Shown piece by piece: positions 34,069 to 43,402 of a stretch of DNA of 64,000 nt. Within the stretch, counting starts at the first letter, position 1; each line of letters starts with the position of its first letter. The notes below the pieces were generated by a model. The model had not been told where the DNA came from and did no database searches. It saw nothing but the letters and a program-made list of their open reading frames with translations. A program made the translations under genes and the position numbers. This DNA is from Chryseobacterium tructae (lineage in GTDB: Bacteria; Bacteroidota; Bacteroidia; Flavobacteriales; Weeksellaceae), in assembly GCF_030409875.1 (NCBI RefSeq), contig NZ_JAUFQR010000001.1:2356001-2420000 (forward strand), in the 5' to 3' direction.

Positions 34069-35429
34069 TTATAAAAATCTTTTAATCCAGCTTAATTTCT
34101 TTTCAGAATAGGGTGGATATTTAATATTCGGTTCACCCCAGGTTGCTTTTTCAAGAATTGCTTTTTGATGAGAGAACGCCTCAAAACCGAATTTACCATG
34201 ATAATTCCCGATTCCTGAATTTCCAACACCGCCGAACGGAAGGTTGTCATTACTCAAATGCATCACAACATCATTGATACATCCGCCTCCGAAAGATAGC
34301 TTTTGGATAAAGCTTTCTTTTTCCTCAGTATTATTGGTAAAAAGATAAGCAGCCAGTGGTTTTTCTAATTCCAATATGGCATTCAGGGCAATATTATAAT
34401 TTTTAAAGCTGATAACAGGTAGGAGAGGCCCAAATATTTCTTCCTGCATAATCTGAGCATCCCAATCTATATTGTGAAAAATAGTAGGTTCTATATACCG
34501 TTTCTCCTCATCAAAAGTCCCTCCGGAATATACTTTATCCTGATCAATAAGTTTAATCAATCGTTGAAAATTTCTTTGATTAATGATCTTGGTATACTGT
34601 TCTGAATCTGTTCTGTATTTAATTCTTTACTATATTTTCTTAGCATTTCCAGAAACTGCTCCTGAATAGATTCTTCTACTAATACATAATCAGGAGCTAC
34701 ACAGGTTTGCCCGGAATTCAGGAATTTTCCCCAGACAATTCTTTTCGCTGCCACTTCCAGATTAGCGTTTTTAGTAACGATAGCTGGAGATTTTCCACCC
34801 AGTTCAAGCACTACTGGCGTTAAGTGTTCAGCAGCAGCTTTGTATACTATTTTTCCAACGTTAGTGCTTCCTGTAAAGAATATTTTATCAAACTTAAGTT
34901 TCAAAAGGATTGTGGTTTCATCAATGCCCCCTTCATATACATACAGATATTCGGCGGGAAAATTTTCATTAATGATTTTAGCCATTGCTTTCATCGTATT
35001 TTCGGCAATTTCGCTAGGCTTTAGAATACAGCAGTTCCCTGCCGCAATGGCTGCAATGATAGGTGATAACGACAATTGATAAGGATAGTTCCATGCTCCG
35101 ATAACAAGAATATTTCCAAGAGGTTCGGAATGGATCCTACTTTTTCCAAGCTGATTTGCCAGATTGGTGCTTACTTTTCTGGGTCGGGTAAGAGATTTTA
35201 AACTTTTTTGATAATAGTCGATATCATTTAGGATAAAGGAAATCTCTGTAGTAAACGTGTCGAATTTTGATTTGCCAAAATCCTTGTAAATCGCTTCGTA
35301 TAACATGTTTTCATTGGAAATGATAAGACTTTTGAGCTTTTCAAGATACATTTTTCTGAAGGCCAGACTTTTGGTTTGCTGTGTTTTGAAAAAGTCTCTC
35401 TGACTCTGCAAAATTTTTTCAATTTCCAT
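34069..35429 (-). CDS. Aldehyde dehydrogenase family protein, frame broken near 34605
   Basis: Two overlapping frames join into a 453-residue class 3-type NAD(P)-dependent aldehyde dehydrogenase. One T added to the run at 34605-34606 (minus-strand GATTCAG to GATTTCAG) restores ISEQYTKIINQRNFQRLIKL. Landmarks: GAWNYPYQLSLSP, ILKPSEIAENT, FFTGSTNVGKIV, the catalytic-Glu strand PVVLELGGKSP, and the catalytic Cys in NSGQTCVAPDYVL; the second half has EEIFGPLLPVISF and NLPFGGVGNSGIGNYHGKFGFEAFSH. The enzyme oxidises fatty or aromatic aldehydes, and the C-terminal hydrophobic YPPYSEKKLSWIKRFL suits membrane association. Both catalytic halves are well conserved, so a sequencing error is more likely than decay. 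Confidence 0.9.
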
Positions 35430-35507
35430 ACGAAGTTTTTTCTGTTAAACGTAAGTAATGATGTGATACTGTAACAGAAAACAAGCAACAATAAACTGGC
35501 CAAAGTT

Positions 35508-35845
35508 GGGGAAGATGGAAGATGGGAGCAGTAAGTGGGAAGTTATTTTTGACGTTTAAGAGCTGTTGTTTAAAGATTTTATTAATCTAAATTATATATT
35601 TTAAAACGCTATGATCGCTAAGATGATTTTAATTCTGCTTATTTTCCGTTCGCAAAGGCACTTCGTTCAGCAAGGATTGTAAGCTATAATCCTTGCTAAG
35701 TGAAACGCCCTTGCGAACGTTTATAAAGTGTTTTATTGCAAGTCTTTGCGAACATTGCGTTAAGAATAAGGAAATTAATTTCCTAACTAACAGAGGTATT
35801 TAAGTCTTCAATAACTTCCATCTTCCAGCCTCCTGCTCCCTTTCT
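35508..35845. repeat. Inverted GGAAG-rich arm pair flanking a gene-free interval
   Basis: Arms at 35508-35546 (GGAAGATGGGAGCAGTAAG then TGGGAAGTTATT) and 35810-35845 (AATAACTTCCATCTTCCAGC then CTCCTGCTCCC) are inverted copies of the arm family found at 7096, 20851 and 56281. They enclose the REP-like hairpin at 35647-35719; nothing else is recognisable in the 35430-35852 gap. Confidence 0.55.
35647..35719. repeat. REP-like nested palindrome
   Basis: An outer pair CGTTCGCAA/TTGCGAACG encloses an imperfect stem and a perfect inner pair AGCAAGGATT (35669-35678) / AATCCTTGCT (35688-35697). The half-element TTGCGAAC recurs near 35745. There is no T tract, so it is not a standard terminator. Confidence 0.75.
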
Positions 35846-35852
35846 TGATTCA

Positions 35853-37414
35853 TCACATAATATTCCTCACCGCTATTTTCACCGGATGATAGAGAAGTAA
35901 GAGAAGGGCAGTAATGAAGGCCAGCCAGAACAAACCTGTAAATATTTCCATATTGGAAAGCAGGACGGATTGAGCGGCTATCTTTGCTTTAAAGCTCCGG
36001 CAGTCATGGATAGAGATTCATTAATCGGAAGTTTTGATGCATTGGCTCCGAAAATCTGGTTCCATTGGCTATAGAAAACAGGATTGGTATCTGTAAGATT
36101 GAAGCTTAAGGCATCCGAATGTTTTAATGTTAAAAATAACATTACGTTTTGCATTAAAGCATATCCACTGGCTGTAGCCCAAAAGCGGGTAGTAGTTCCC
36201 ATTGCACTGGCATTGGCCACATATTCTTCCGGCATTCCTGAGATCAGAAAAAATACCAAAGGAGTAAATAATAGACCCTGGGCAATTCCCTGAAGGAAGA
36301 GAGGCGGGCAGATGGTCGTAAGGGTAGTATCCGGATAAAAGGTATAGGTAAACCATGCGCAGTCTATTGCCAGTAAGAGAAAGCCTGTAAAAAAGACAAT
36401 TCTGGAAGAAACGCCACGAACTAAGCAAATTCCTGATAAAAGAACACCGATAAGTGTTCCGGCTACATTCCAATACTGAATGTTGACGATATAATCCCAT
36501 GGCCACTTCCATACCGTTGCCATAATACTGTATACATTATTTAACCCCGAACGAATGAGGTAAAAGATGAAGAACAGGATCATACCCACAATCACATTTT
36601 TCGAACTGAACACTTCAAAATGAAATAAAGGTCGTTTTGAATTCCTTTGTTTCAGCATAAATAAGCCTCCTGAAATTAAAAATATAAATAAGCAAATACT
36701 AATAGAATCAGATTCAAACCACATCAGCCTTTTTCCATAGACAATAGCATAAGCTCCGGACTGAAGACAGACCCAAAGCAAAAACCAACTTGGAATATCC
36801 ATTTGATACAAAGGTTTCTTTGGGAAAAAACGATTTTTATTAAAAATAAGAAAGCCCAGAATCAAAACGAAAAGATGAAAATAGGCCATCATTAAAATCA
36901 TATGCTGGTAATCATAATCCTGAATGCTTGATTTAAGTAAAGTCGTTGTCACTGTTCCGCCTGTCAGCATTAGGGCATACATAAAAAGATAGGCAATCAC
37001 TTTAGCATGTCTTGTTTTTAATTCAGCAATAATTAGGGGCAGAAAAATAGCACCTTCCAACAATCCAAAGAATCCTTCTAAAATACGGATCACGAGAATC
37101 ACATGATAATCATTGGTGACGGATAAGATATAAAGAAGAATTACTGAAACTGAAGACATCAGCAGAACATAATACTTTACACTGAAATAAGACATAAATC
37201 GCTGTAAAACAAAAAGTGTGACTACAAACGTTCCATACATCAACATCATCAGATATTGAATGTCATCCGAATCTACGTCCATAAATGAAGAGGTAAAGGC
37301 ACTATTGGAATGCAGCAAGGACAACAACATAATGTGTGGAAATAATGCCAGAATAAGAAGAGGCAATTTCAGCCATTGTGGTAACCATTTATGATAAACT
37401 GTATTGTGTTGCAT
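35853..37414 (-). CDS. MFS multidrug transporter, DHA2/EmrB-like, frame broken near 35989
   Basis: The uninterrupted part is 478 residues and stops after the penultimate helix. One base added to the run at 35988-35990 restores GALKAKIAAQSVLLSNMEIF, a final transmembrane helix and an end at 35853, giving 520 residues and the usual 14-helix size. It should use the proton gradient to expel drugs. The HlyD-like adaptor and TolC-like channel genes lie directly upstream on the same strand, so the three make a tripartite efflux pump spanning both membranes. A 268-bp gap with short repeats separates it from the adaptor gene. Confidence 0.88.
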
Positions 37415-37648
37415 AGTTGTTTGAAAAAGCTGATAAAGTCTATGAATTCGCTTTTTAGCTATTTGTTATAATAAAAAGCGAAAAGACAAAAGGGCAAAGA
37501 GGTGTAAAGGTAAATGACAAATATGCTTAAAGAAAAAATTGAGCAGATCTGTATATTGCGGTCTTGCCTTTTCGCAAAAAAATAATTTTAATTTGAAGAT
37601 TTGAAAATGGATTAATTTGAAAATACAACTAAAGCCCAATATTTTTGC

Positions 37649-37678
37649 ACTCTAATACTCTAATACTCTAATACTCTC
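37649..37678. repeat. Octanucleotide tandem repeat (ACTCTAAT), 3.75 copies
   Basis: A perfect ACTCTAAT array immediately downstream of the adaptor gene stop, in the 37415-37682 gap, which has no gene. Confidence 0.8.
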
Positions 37679-37682
37679 AAAC

Positions 37683-38729
37683 CTAAATCTTCTTCGCACT
37701 CACCAGAACATTCATTCCGGAAAGGAGTTTTTCGTTGTCTTTGTTGTGATCAAGGATAATTTTCACAGGAAACCTTTGTTCAATCTTGACAAAGTTTCCT
37801 GTTGCGTTATCTGGTTTTACCAGAGAAAACTGAGATCCAGATGCGGGTGAAACAGAAAGGATTTTTCCTTTGAACTCAACGTTAGGATAAGCGTCTGCAG
37901 TAATAATGACTTCCTGATTCTGATCAATCTGACCCAGCTGAGTTTCTTTATAATTGGCAATAATCCATTTTTCTTTGCTTACCATCTGTACCAATGCCTG
38001 GCCTTCTTTGATCAGTTGGCCTTCCTGAATCGTCTTTTTGCCTACCCATCCGTCATATGGAGCAGTAATGACCGTATACGAAAGGAATAGCTTGGCATTA
38101 TTCAGACTGGCAGAACTCTGTTGAATCTGACTTTTAGCAGGAGCTACTTTTGTTTGTTGTTCGTTTGCCCCAGCTCTCACCGCATTTTTCTGCTGCTCCA
38201 ATGCTAAAAGATTCGCTTTCGATTGTTCGTAAGATGCTTTTACATTTTCAAATTCCTGCTCTGTAGCGGCATCTTCAGACAGAAGGTTTTTGTATCTTTT
38301 AAAATCCTGTTCCGTTCTCCAGATATCAATTCTGGCGGAAGCAATTTTAGCATCAATGATTTTCGTATCACTTTCCTTTGTATTGACACTACTTTGAATG
38401 GTTGTAATATTTTCAGTAGTGGTATTAAGGTTGGCTTCAGCCATATGTACCTGATTGACGAATTCTCTATTGTCAATAACGATAAGAGTATCTCCTTTGT
38501 GAACAAACTGATTTTCATTAAACTTTATAGCCTTGATGAATCCCGAAACCTTACTGGAAACCGGAGTGATATATTGTTCGATCTGTGCATCATTGGTGGT
38601 AACATTTTTTCGAGAGAAAAGATAGAAACTTACCATTCCCACGACTCCGCTGATAATAAGGATCCAGGCTAGGAATGCAATAGTTTTGTTGATTCTTTTT
38701 TCCTTTTGTGTCAGTTGTTTCTGTGCCAT
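37683..38729 (-). CDS. HlyD/EmrA-family efflux adaptor
   Basis: 348 residues. A single N-terminal membrane anchor (about 14-36) is followed by the split lipoyl (barrel-sandwich) domain: first half ITPVSSKVSGFIKAIKFNENQFVHKGDTL, second half ITAPYDGWVGKKTIQEGQLIKEGQALVQM. Between them lies a long alpha-helical hairpin (about 85-205) with many Gln, Ala and Glu residues, which should contact the outer-membrane channel. It ends with a beta-barrel domain containing PVKIILD. It bridges the MFS pump and the TolC-like protein, whose gene stops five bases upstream. Confidence 0.92.
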   Translation of the reverse strand: MAQKQLTQKEKRINKTIAFLAWILIISGVVGMVSFYLFSRKNVTTNDAQIEQYITPVSSKVSGFIKAIKFNENQFVHKGDTLIVIDNREFVNQVHMAEANLNTTTENITTIQSSVNTKESDTKIIDAKIASARIDIWRTEQDFKRYKNLLSEDAATEQEFENVKASYEQSKANLLALEQQKNAVRAGANEQQTKVAPAKSQIQQSSASLNNAKLFLSYTVITAPYDGWVGKKTIQEGQLIKEGQALVQMVSKEKWIIANYKETQLGQIDQNQEVIITADAYPNVEFKGKILSVSPASGSQFSLVKPDNATGNFVKIEQRFPVKIILDHNKDNEKLLSGMNVLVSAKKI

Positions 38730-38734
38730 AGTTT

Positions 38735-40069
38735 TTATAAGTTCCCAATCGTATATTGGAGTTGATAATATTTGAGTTGTCTGTTAATTTTTACGGAAAT
38801 AAGATTGGATTCTGCTTCCAGATAAGTATTGTCAGCATCAATGAGTTCTGTGATAAGACTTAGCTTGTTCGCGTATTTTGTTCTTACAATACGGTAATTT
38901 TCTTTCGCTTGGTCAATAGCTTCTTCTGCAATTTTTACTTTCTGATCGGTTTCTTCAAACTTTTTATAAGCCTCATATACATTGTGTCTTACCTTTTCTT
39001 CATTTTCTTCAATTTGAAGCTTCGCGAGATCAATATTTTCCCTGGCTTCCTGCATCTTATATTTGTTTTTGTACAGATTTTCGATAGGATAGGTAAGGTT
39101 CAGCCCGATCATTCCTAAACGATAAGCATAAGGTTCAGGCGGAAAGAACATCATATTCGGATACTTCAGGAAATATTCCCCACCAGCCGTTACTTTGGGT
39201 AAATAATTGGCCTTGGTGAGCTTTTGATCTAATTCCTTTAATGAAAGGTTTTTGTGGGTGATTCCTACAGACTCGTTCTTGTTGAGAGCCGTTTCTGTTA
39301 ACTCTTCAATATAAGGAATGGCGGCTTTATCAGAGATTAAGTCTTCCGTGTCCACATGCATTTCCTGAGGTTCAGGAAGAGAAAGTATTGTTTTCAGCTT
39401 ATGTTCGGCAATTTGGATATCATTATCCAGCTCTGTCCAGCTCATCTTGTGGTTAGAAAGCTGTAAAGACGTTCTTAAAACCTCATTTACGGTTACCACT
39501 CCATTTGCTTTCAAGGCTTTTACCTGTTTAATATTGACAGAATCTTCTTTCATCTTATCGTTAATCAGGTTTTGTTGTTCCTTTAAATGATGGATTTGTA
39601 AAAAAGCGGTGATAATTTCCATGGTAAGCTGTCTTTCATCAAGATGCGTTTTCAAGGCTGAAATTTCAGTATCAATCGCTGCTTTTTTTTCAGTGTTTTT
39701 AATTTTTCCGCCCATATAAACGGGAATAGAAGCTGATAAAGTAAAATCATACATTCCATTGATAGCATCATATTTTGTAGGTTTATTAAATACGCCATCC
39801 TGATATTGAAAAAGATTGGTCACCTGATTGTAGCTGGTATGAAATTCAATATCCGGAAGCTTTTCCATTTTTAGGTCTTTTTCCTTGGTGACGGACATTT
39901 CCTGTTTTAAATGGCTTATCTGGATATTTTTGTTGTTTTTTAAACCAATTTCTATAGCCTGTTGTAAGCCAAGGTGTTGGTAATCTATCATCTGTGCGGG
40001 TAAAAAGCTGCTCAATACTAAGCACAACGCGATGCACTGATATCGGCATGCGTTAAATATCATATTCAT
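38735..40069 (-). CDS. TolC-family outer-membrane efflux protein
   Basis: 444 residues with signal peptide (ending SSFLPAQ). Two repeated coiled-coil halves are visible; the start QHLGLQQAIEIGLKNNKNIQISHLK and the internal TETALNKNESVGITHKNLSLKELDQKLTKANYLPKV are the paired TolC repeats. It forms the outer-membrane exit duct for the HlyD/MFS pump. It is the promoter-proximal gene of the efflux operon, and a TACCTTTG element lies 42 bp upstream. ATG choices at residues 1 and 3 both fit; I keep the first. Confidence 0.92.
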   Translation of the reverse strand: MNMIFNACRYQCIALCLVLSSFLPAQMIDYQHLGLQQAIEIGLKNNKNIQISHLKQEMSVTKEKDLKMEKLPDIEFHTSYNQVTNLFQYQDGVFNKPTKYDAINGMYDFTLSASIPVYMGGKIKNTEKKAAIDTEISALKTHLDERQLTMEIITAFLQIHHLKEQQNLINDKMKEDSVNIKQVKALKANGVVTVNEVLRTSLQLSNHKMSWTELDNDIQIAEHKLKTILSLPEPQEMHVDTEDLISDKAAIPYIEELTETALNKNESVGITHKNLSLKELDQKLTKANYLPKVTAGGEYFLKYPNMMFFPPEPYAYRLGMIGLNLTYPIENLYKNKYKMQEARENIDLAKLQIEENEEKVRHNVYEAYKKFEETDQKVKIAEEAIDQAKENYRIVRTKYANKLSLITELIDADNTYLEAESNLISVKINRQLKYYQLQYTIGNL

Positions 40070-40110
40070 AAATTAATTAAAGGATTTTTGCTAAAATGAT
40101 TTTGATATGG

Positions 40111-40118
40111 CAAAGGTA
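40111..40118 (-). promoter_or_regulatory. -7 promoter element (TACCTTTG) of the efflux operon
   Basis: A minus-strand TAnnTTTG match 42 bp upstream of the TolC-like start and 75 bp from the divergent AraC promoter. The interval is a plausible regulator-binding region. Confidence 0.55.
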
Positions 40119-40168
40119 CGGCGACTAGCATCCGACATGATTTGTGAAACAAGAAAAAGATTTGCTCA

Positions 40169-40201
40169 TTTGCGCCATTTTAAAAATTCTTCCTATCTTT
40201 A
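40169..40201 (+). promoter_or_regulatory. Predicted promoter of the AraC-family gene
   Basis: TTTG at 40169-40172 and TATCTTTA at 40194-40201 lie 21 bases apart. The -7 element ends four bases before the ATG at 40206, so the mRNA is probably leaderless and the longer frame from 40107 would lie across its own promoter. Confidence 0.55.
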
Positions 40202-40205
40202 TTTC

Positions 40206-41009
40206 ATGAATGACAGTCATTTTAAAGCCGTCGAGGATGAAGATGCAGAATTTTACGTGTATCATGTGCTTACCGGAAACATCACAACAGAGATCCATTA
40301 TCATAGTTCTGCGCAACTGGTCTATGCAGAGGGTGGTATTGTACATGTTTTTACAGATCTTAAGCACTGGTATCTTCCGGCAAGATATTTTATGTGGATT
40401 CCTGCCGGAACGCCTCATTATCTTTTTTCTACCAGTCCAAAAGTGAATTTATATAATTTTTATTTTAAAAAAGAAGAAAATGAAAATGGCTTTTTTGATG
40501 AAATTAATATTTATTCAGTCAATGAATTGCTTCGTGAGATGATTTTATATACGAAAGACTGGGATGGGAAAATCACAAAAAATGATGGTTCTAAATATTT
40601 TTTTCTTAAAGCTTTAAAAGGCATTTTACCGGAAAAAAGAGATAAGAAACTCCCTTTTCCCGTTCAGCATCCCTTTCCAAAAGATGAAACTTTATTAAAA
40701 ATAGCCAGATACATCCATGAGAATCTCGATAAACCTCTTACCATTGAGTCTACGGCCAAAGAATTTGGAATGGGTACAAGAACCCTGTCAAGAAAGTTTA
40801 AGGAGACTTTAGGGATGAATTACGTCCGTTTTCTGCGCGCTTTAAGGATTACCCGTTCTTTGGAATTAATGCTGGAAGGAAAATACAATATGTACGAAAT
40901 AGCGATGATGGTAGGCTACAATAGCTTGTCCTCCTTTAGTAATATTTTCAAAAAAGTAATTGGAGTTGCTCCTACGGAATATCAGCAGAAATTGAGGGGA
41001 GATAGGTAG
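40206..41009 (+). CDS. AraC-family transcriptional regulator
   Basis: 267 residues from the ATG at 40206, chosen because an in-frame upstream start (40107) would place the promoter inside the gene. The N-terminal cupin-like sensor has the HYHSSAQLVYAEGG strand and YFMWIPAGTPHYLF. The C-terminal double helix-turn-helix (about 170-267) contains ARYIHENLDKPLTIESTA, FGMGTRTLSRKFKE and the signature VGYNSLSSFSNIFKKVIGVAPTEYQ. It is divergent from the efflux operon and likely controls it in response to a small molecule; this is inferred from position. Confidence 0.9.
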   Translation: MNDSHFKAVEDEDAEFYVYHVLTGNITTEIHYHSSAQLVYAEGGIVHVFTDLKHWYLPARYFMWIPAGTPHYLFSTSPKVNLYNFYFKKEENENGFFDEINIYSVNELLREMILYTKDWDGKITKNDGSKYFFLKALKGILPEKRDKKLPFPVQHPFPKDETLLKIARYIHENLDKPLTIESTAKEFGMGTRTLSRKFKETLGMNYVRFLRALRITRSLELMLEGKYNMYEIAMMVGYNSLSSFSNIFKKVIGVAPTEYQQKLRGDR

Positions 41010-41026
41010 TTTGAAGCTGCTTTAAG

Positions 41027-41060
41027 AGTTTGAGAGTTTTGAGAGTTTTGAGAGTCTTAG
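41027..41060. repeat. Short tandem repeat (GAGAGTTTT)
   Basis: Nearly three copies of GAGAGTTTT follow the AraC-family gene. Like the array at 37649, it sits at the end of the efflux region. Confidence 0.7.
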
Positions 41061-41184
41061 AGTGGGAGAGTTGTGGTGTGTGTGGGTGGGTAGAATATGA
41101 GGTATGTAGATGATCATTTCTCCATATATAGAAGTGCACAGTCACAGTATCTTATTACTGAAATTCGTTAGATAGTGCTATATT

Positions 41185-41224
41185 CCCCTTCTCTGAAGGG
41201 GGTGGCTTTTTGCAGAGCAAAAAG
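41185..41224. repeat. Adjacent palindromes (CCCCTTC/GAAGGGG and CTTTTTGC/GCAAAAAG)
   Basis: CCCCTTC-TCT-GAAGGGG at 41185-41201 and CTTTTTGC-AGA-GCAAAAAG at 41206-41224 are two perfect hairpins four bases apart, in a 316-bp gap with no gene. They could be intergenic repeat elements; neither has a good T tract. Confidence 0.7.
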
Positions 41225-41263
41225 ACGGGGTAGTTCATACGGTTGTAATAACTAGTATAATAA

Positions 41264-41295
41264 TAGAAAAAACCACTTCAAAAAATTGAAGTGGT
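41264..41295 (-). terminator. Terminator of the rpsF-rpsR-rplI operon
   Basis: ACCACTTCAA and TTGAAGTGGT form a perfect 10-bp stem, followed on the minus strand by a T run, 30 bp after rplI. Confidence 0.9.
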
Positions 41296-41325
41296 CTTGT
41301 ATGGAGAGAAAATCTCAGTTGCTTA

Positions 41326-41829
41326 TTAAGCTTCTTCAGATTTAGCTTCTTCTTTCTTTGCAGCAGGTGCAGCTACAACTGGAGCGTCAGATACGATATC
41401 GAATTCGAAATTGTACTCAACGTTTCTGTGTAGTCTGATGTTTGCAGTTACTCTACCAGTTCTCTTAATAGTGTTCCCTGGAATTTTGATGTATTTCTTC
41501 TCTACAGAAACTCCAGCTTTAGCAAGAGCAGCAGAAAGATCTGCATTGTTGATAGATCCGAATAATTTATCACCAGAACCTACTTTTGCAGGAATAGTAA
41601 TAGAAGTTTTCTTCAATTGATCTACTACAGCGTTAGCAGCAGCGATTAATTTAGCTTCTTCTTCTTTTCTAGCTTCCAAAGTTGCTTCAAGAGCTGCTTT
41701 GTTTTTAGGAGTTGCTAAAAGTGCAATTCCTTGAGGAAGTAAGAAGTTTCTAGCATAACCTGGCTTTACGCTTACTGTATCAAACTCAAGTCCTAAGTTT
41801 TCTACGTCTTGTTTTAGGATGATATCCAT
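41326..41829 (-). CDS. rplI: 50S ribosomal protein L9
   Basis: 167 residues. The N-terminal domain MDIILKQDVENLGLEFDTVSVKPGYARNFLLPQGIAL is diagnostic of L9; a central helix links it to a C-terminal RNA-binding domain. An extra Glu/Ala/Lys-rich tail (VVAAPAAKKEEAKSEEA) extends beyond the usual 148-150 residues. It binds domain V of 23S rRNA near the L1 stalk. It is the last gene of the rpsF-rpsR-rplI operon. Confidence 0.97.
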   Translation of the reverse strand: MDIILKQDVENLGLEFDTVSVKPGYARNFLLPQGIALLATPKNKAALEATLEARKEEEAKLIAAANAVVDQLKKTSITIPAKVGSGDKLFGSINNADLSAALAKAGVSVEKKYIKIPGNTIKRTGRVTANIRLHRNVEYNFEFDIVSDAPVVAAPAAKKEEAKSEEA

Positions 41830-41939
41830 TGTTGTTGTCCTTTTTTAAGATTTTAGAATAATCTAAAATCAAGTTAGAATTAATTATTTATTCAGCAACA
41901 AAAGAAGAGATTGCTCTCTTCTTTTATTTATTTTTTGTC

Positions 41940-42242
41940 TTATTTCAATAAGTCAGCTACGTAAGGTAGTAAAGAAAGGTGTCTTGCTCTTTTGATAGCA
42001 GCAGAAACTTTTCTTTGGTATTTTAAAGAAGTTCCAGTGTATCTTCTTGGTAAGATTTTACCTTGCTCGTTTACAAACTGTAATAAGAAATCAGCATCTT
42101 TGTAATCAACGTGCTTAATTCCGTATTTTTTGAATCTACAATATTTCTTTTCAGATTTTGTATTGATATCAAGCGGAGTAAGGAATTTTACTTCTGATTC
42201 TCCTCCAGCTGAGGCTTGTTTAGCCATTTCATCTATTGCCAT
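41940..42242 (-). CDS. rpsR: 30S ribosomal protein S18
   Basis: 100 residues. The core [64 protein letters not shown] is typical S18. About 25 extra N-terminal residues ([14 protein letters not shown]) are usual in this phylum. It pairs with S6 on the 30S platform. A 110-bp spacer follows before rplI. Confidence 0.97.
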   Translation of the reverse strand: MAIDEMAKQASAGGESEVKFLTPLDINTKSEKKYCRFKKYGIKHVDYKDADFLLQFVNEQGKILPRRYTGTSLKYQRKVSAAIKRARHLSLLPYVADLLK

Positions 42243-42275
42243 GTCTTGTCTTTTTTAAAAAATAGGGTTAATTAA

Positions 42276-42617
42276 TTAAGCTTTAGCTGATTTTACTTTA
42301 GCTCTTCTTGTTACAGCGTACTCAACAGCGTGTTTGTCAAGTTTTGTAGTAAGGTAACGGATAACTCTCTCGTCACGTTTGAATGCTAATTCTAAGTCAG
42401 CTACTACAGAACCTTCTCCTTTAAATTCAATTAAAGTGTAGAATCCGTTCTTTTTCAATTGGATTGGGTAAGCTAATTTTTTTAATCCCCAGTTTTCTTT
42501 AGCAACGATTTCGCAGTTCTTTTCTTTGATAAGATCTACATACTTGTTCACTGCTTCCTCTACCTGTGACTCAGATAGAACGGGAGTTAAAATGAAAACA
42601 GTTTCGTAATTGTTCAT
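42276..42617 (-). CDS. rpsF: 30S ribosomal protein S6
   Basis: 113 residues with the S6 start [18 protein letters not shown] and the central [24 protein letters not shown]. It binds S18 and helix 22-23 of 16S rRNA. First gene of the operon, with a TACTTTTG promoter element 34 bp upstream. S6-S18 often controls its own mRNA through a leader element, but I saw no clear structure here. Confidence 0.97.
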   Translation of the reverse strand: MNNYETVFILTPVLSESQVEEAVNKYVDLIKEKNCEIVAKENWGLKKLAYPIQLKKNGFYTLIEFKGEGSVVADLELAFKRDERVIRYLTTKLDKHAVEYAVTRRAKVKSAKA

Positions 42618-42651
42618 AATGTTAAATGAATTTGTTAATTATTTCGAGGTG

Positions 42652-42659
42652 CAAAAGTA
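42652..42659 (-). promoter_or_regulatory. -7 promoter element (TACTTTTG) of rpsF operon
   Basis: A minus-strand TAnnTTTG match 34 bp upstream of rpsF. Confidence 0.6.
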
Positions 42660-42744
42660 AAAATTATATTTTTAATATACAAGAGTAGCGATGAAATAGT
42701 TGAAAATTGAAGACTAAAGGCTTGAGTGTTGGTCATGTTTTTTG

Positions 42745-42752
42745 TAGCTTTG
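42745..42752 (+). promoter_or_regulatory. -7 promoter element (TAGCTTTG) of the 42775 gene
   Basis: A TAnnTTTG match 22 bp upstream of the ATG, divergent from the ribosomal operon. Confidence 0.55.
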
Positions 42753-42774
42753 TATAAGACAGAATTATTATTTC

Positions 42775-43377
42775 ATGAAAACTAAAATATTTACACTTCC
42801 CTTATTATTAATGGGGGTCTTATGCTATTCCCAGGATAAAATCTTAAAGAAAAACGGAAAGTCTTTTGATGCTAAAATTGTTGAAGTTAATGCATCCAAT
42901 ATTACTTACAAAGAATTGGATTATCTTGATGGGCCTATTCATTCTCTGAATAAATTTGAAATATATCAAATTAACTATAGCAACGGTAAAACTGATATTT
43001 TAGGGAAATATAAAACAGCTGACGAAGCTAAAAATTTCATTTTATCCAGGATCAATGAATATGGAATTGATCGCGATAGAAATGATCTGTCATTGCATGC
43101 TGAATTTGAGGGTGAAAATATTAAAATCAATTCATTAAACGCAAAAGGAAGAATTGTTCACGAAGGTGATTTTTGGGATATAAGCAAAGTAGTGGCTTTT
43201 CATGATATTTCAAAAAGAAAAGATAACATTGCTTATTTAAATATTGTTACTTATAAAGTTACAAAATCTAAAAGAGAGCTCAGTAAATTGGTTATTAAAT
43301 TGACTGACTATGAAGTTGCCGCTAATGTTTTGGAGGCACTGAAAGATTTAAATATAATGCTAAAAAAAGACCTGTAA
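42775..43377 (+). CDS. Secreted hypothetical protein
   Basis: 200 residues with a signal peptide ending VLCYSQ. The mature N terminus DKILKKNGKSFDAKIVEVNASNITYKELDYLDGPIHSLNKFEIYQINYSNGKTD reads like a small beta domain in which a conserved Lys/Gly 'KNGK' hairpin is followed by an 'I..INYSNG' strand, a pattern seen in many Bacteroidota periplasmic proteins of unknown role. The C-terminal half is charged and shows no motif I recognise. Monocistronic, with its own promoter and terminator. Confidence 0.7.
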   Translation: MKTKIFTLPLLLMGVLCYSQDKILKKNGKSFDAKIVEVNASNITYKELDYLDGPIHSLNKFEIYQINYSNGKTDILGKYKTADEAKNFILSRINEYGIDRDRNDLSLHAEFEGENIKINSLNAKGRIVHEGDFWDISKVVAFHDISKRKDNIAYLNIVTYKVTKSKRELSKLVIKLTDYEVAANVLEALKDLNIMLKKDL

Positions 43378-43392
43378 TATTCAGGTCTTTTT
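43364..43392. terminator. Bidirectional terminator overlapping the end of the 42775 gene
   Basis: AAAGACCTG and CAGGTCTTT form a 9-bp stem whose left arm includes the last codons of the gene. T runs flank both sides, and the CLC gene converges on it. Confidence 0.85.
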
Positions 43393-43402
43393 TATTATAT
43401 GT

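Noticed and set aside
36069..36512. A 147-residue minus-strand frame inside the MFS gene
   Set aside because: It lies wholly within the transporter in another frame and has a composition typical of a shadow frame (many Ser, Arg, Cys).
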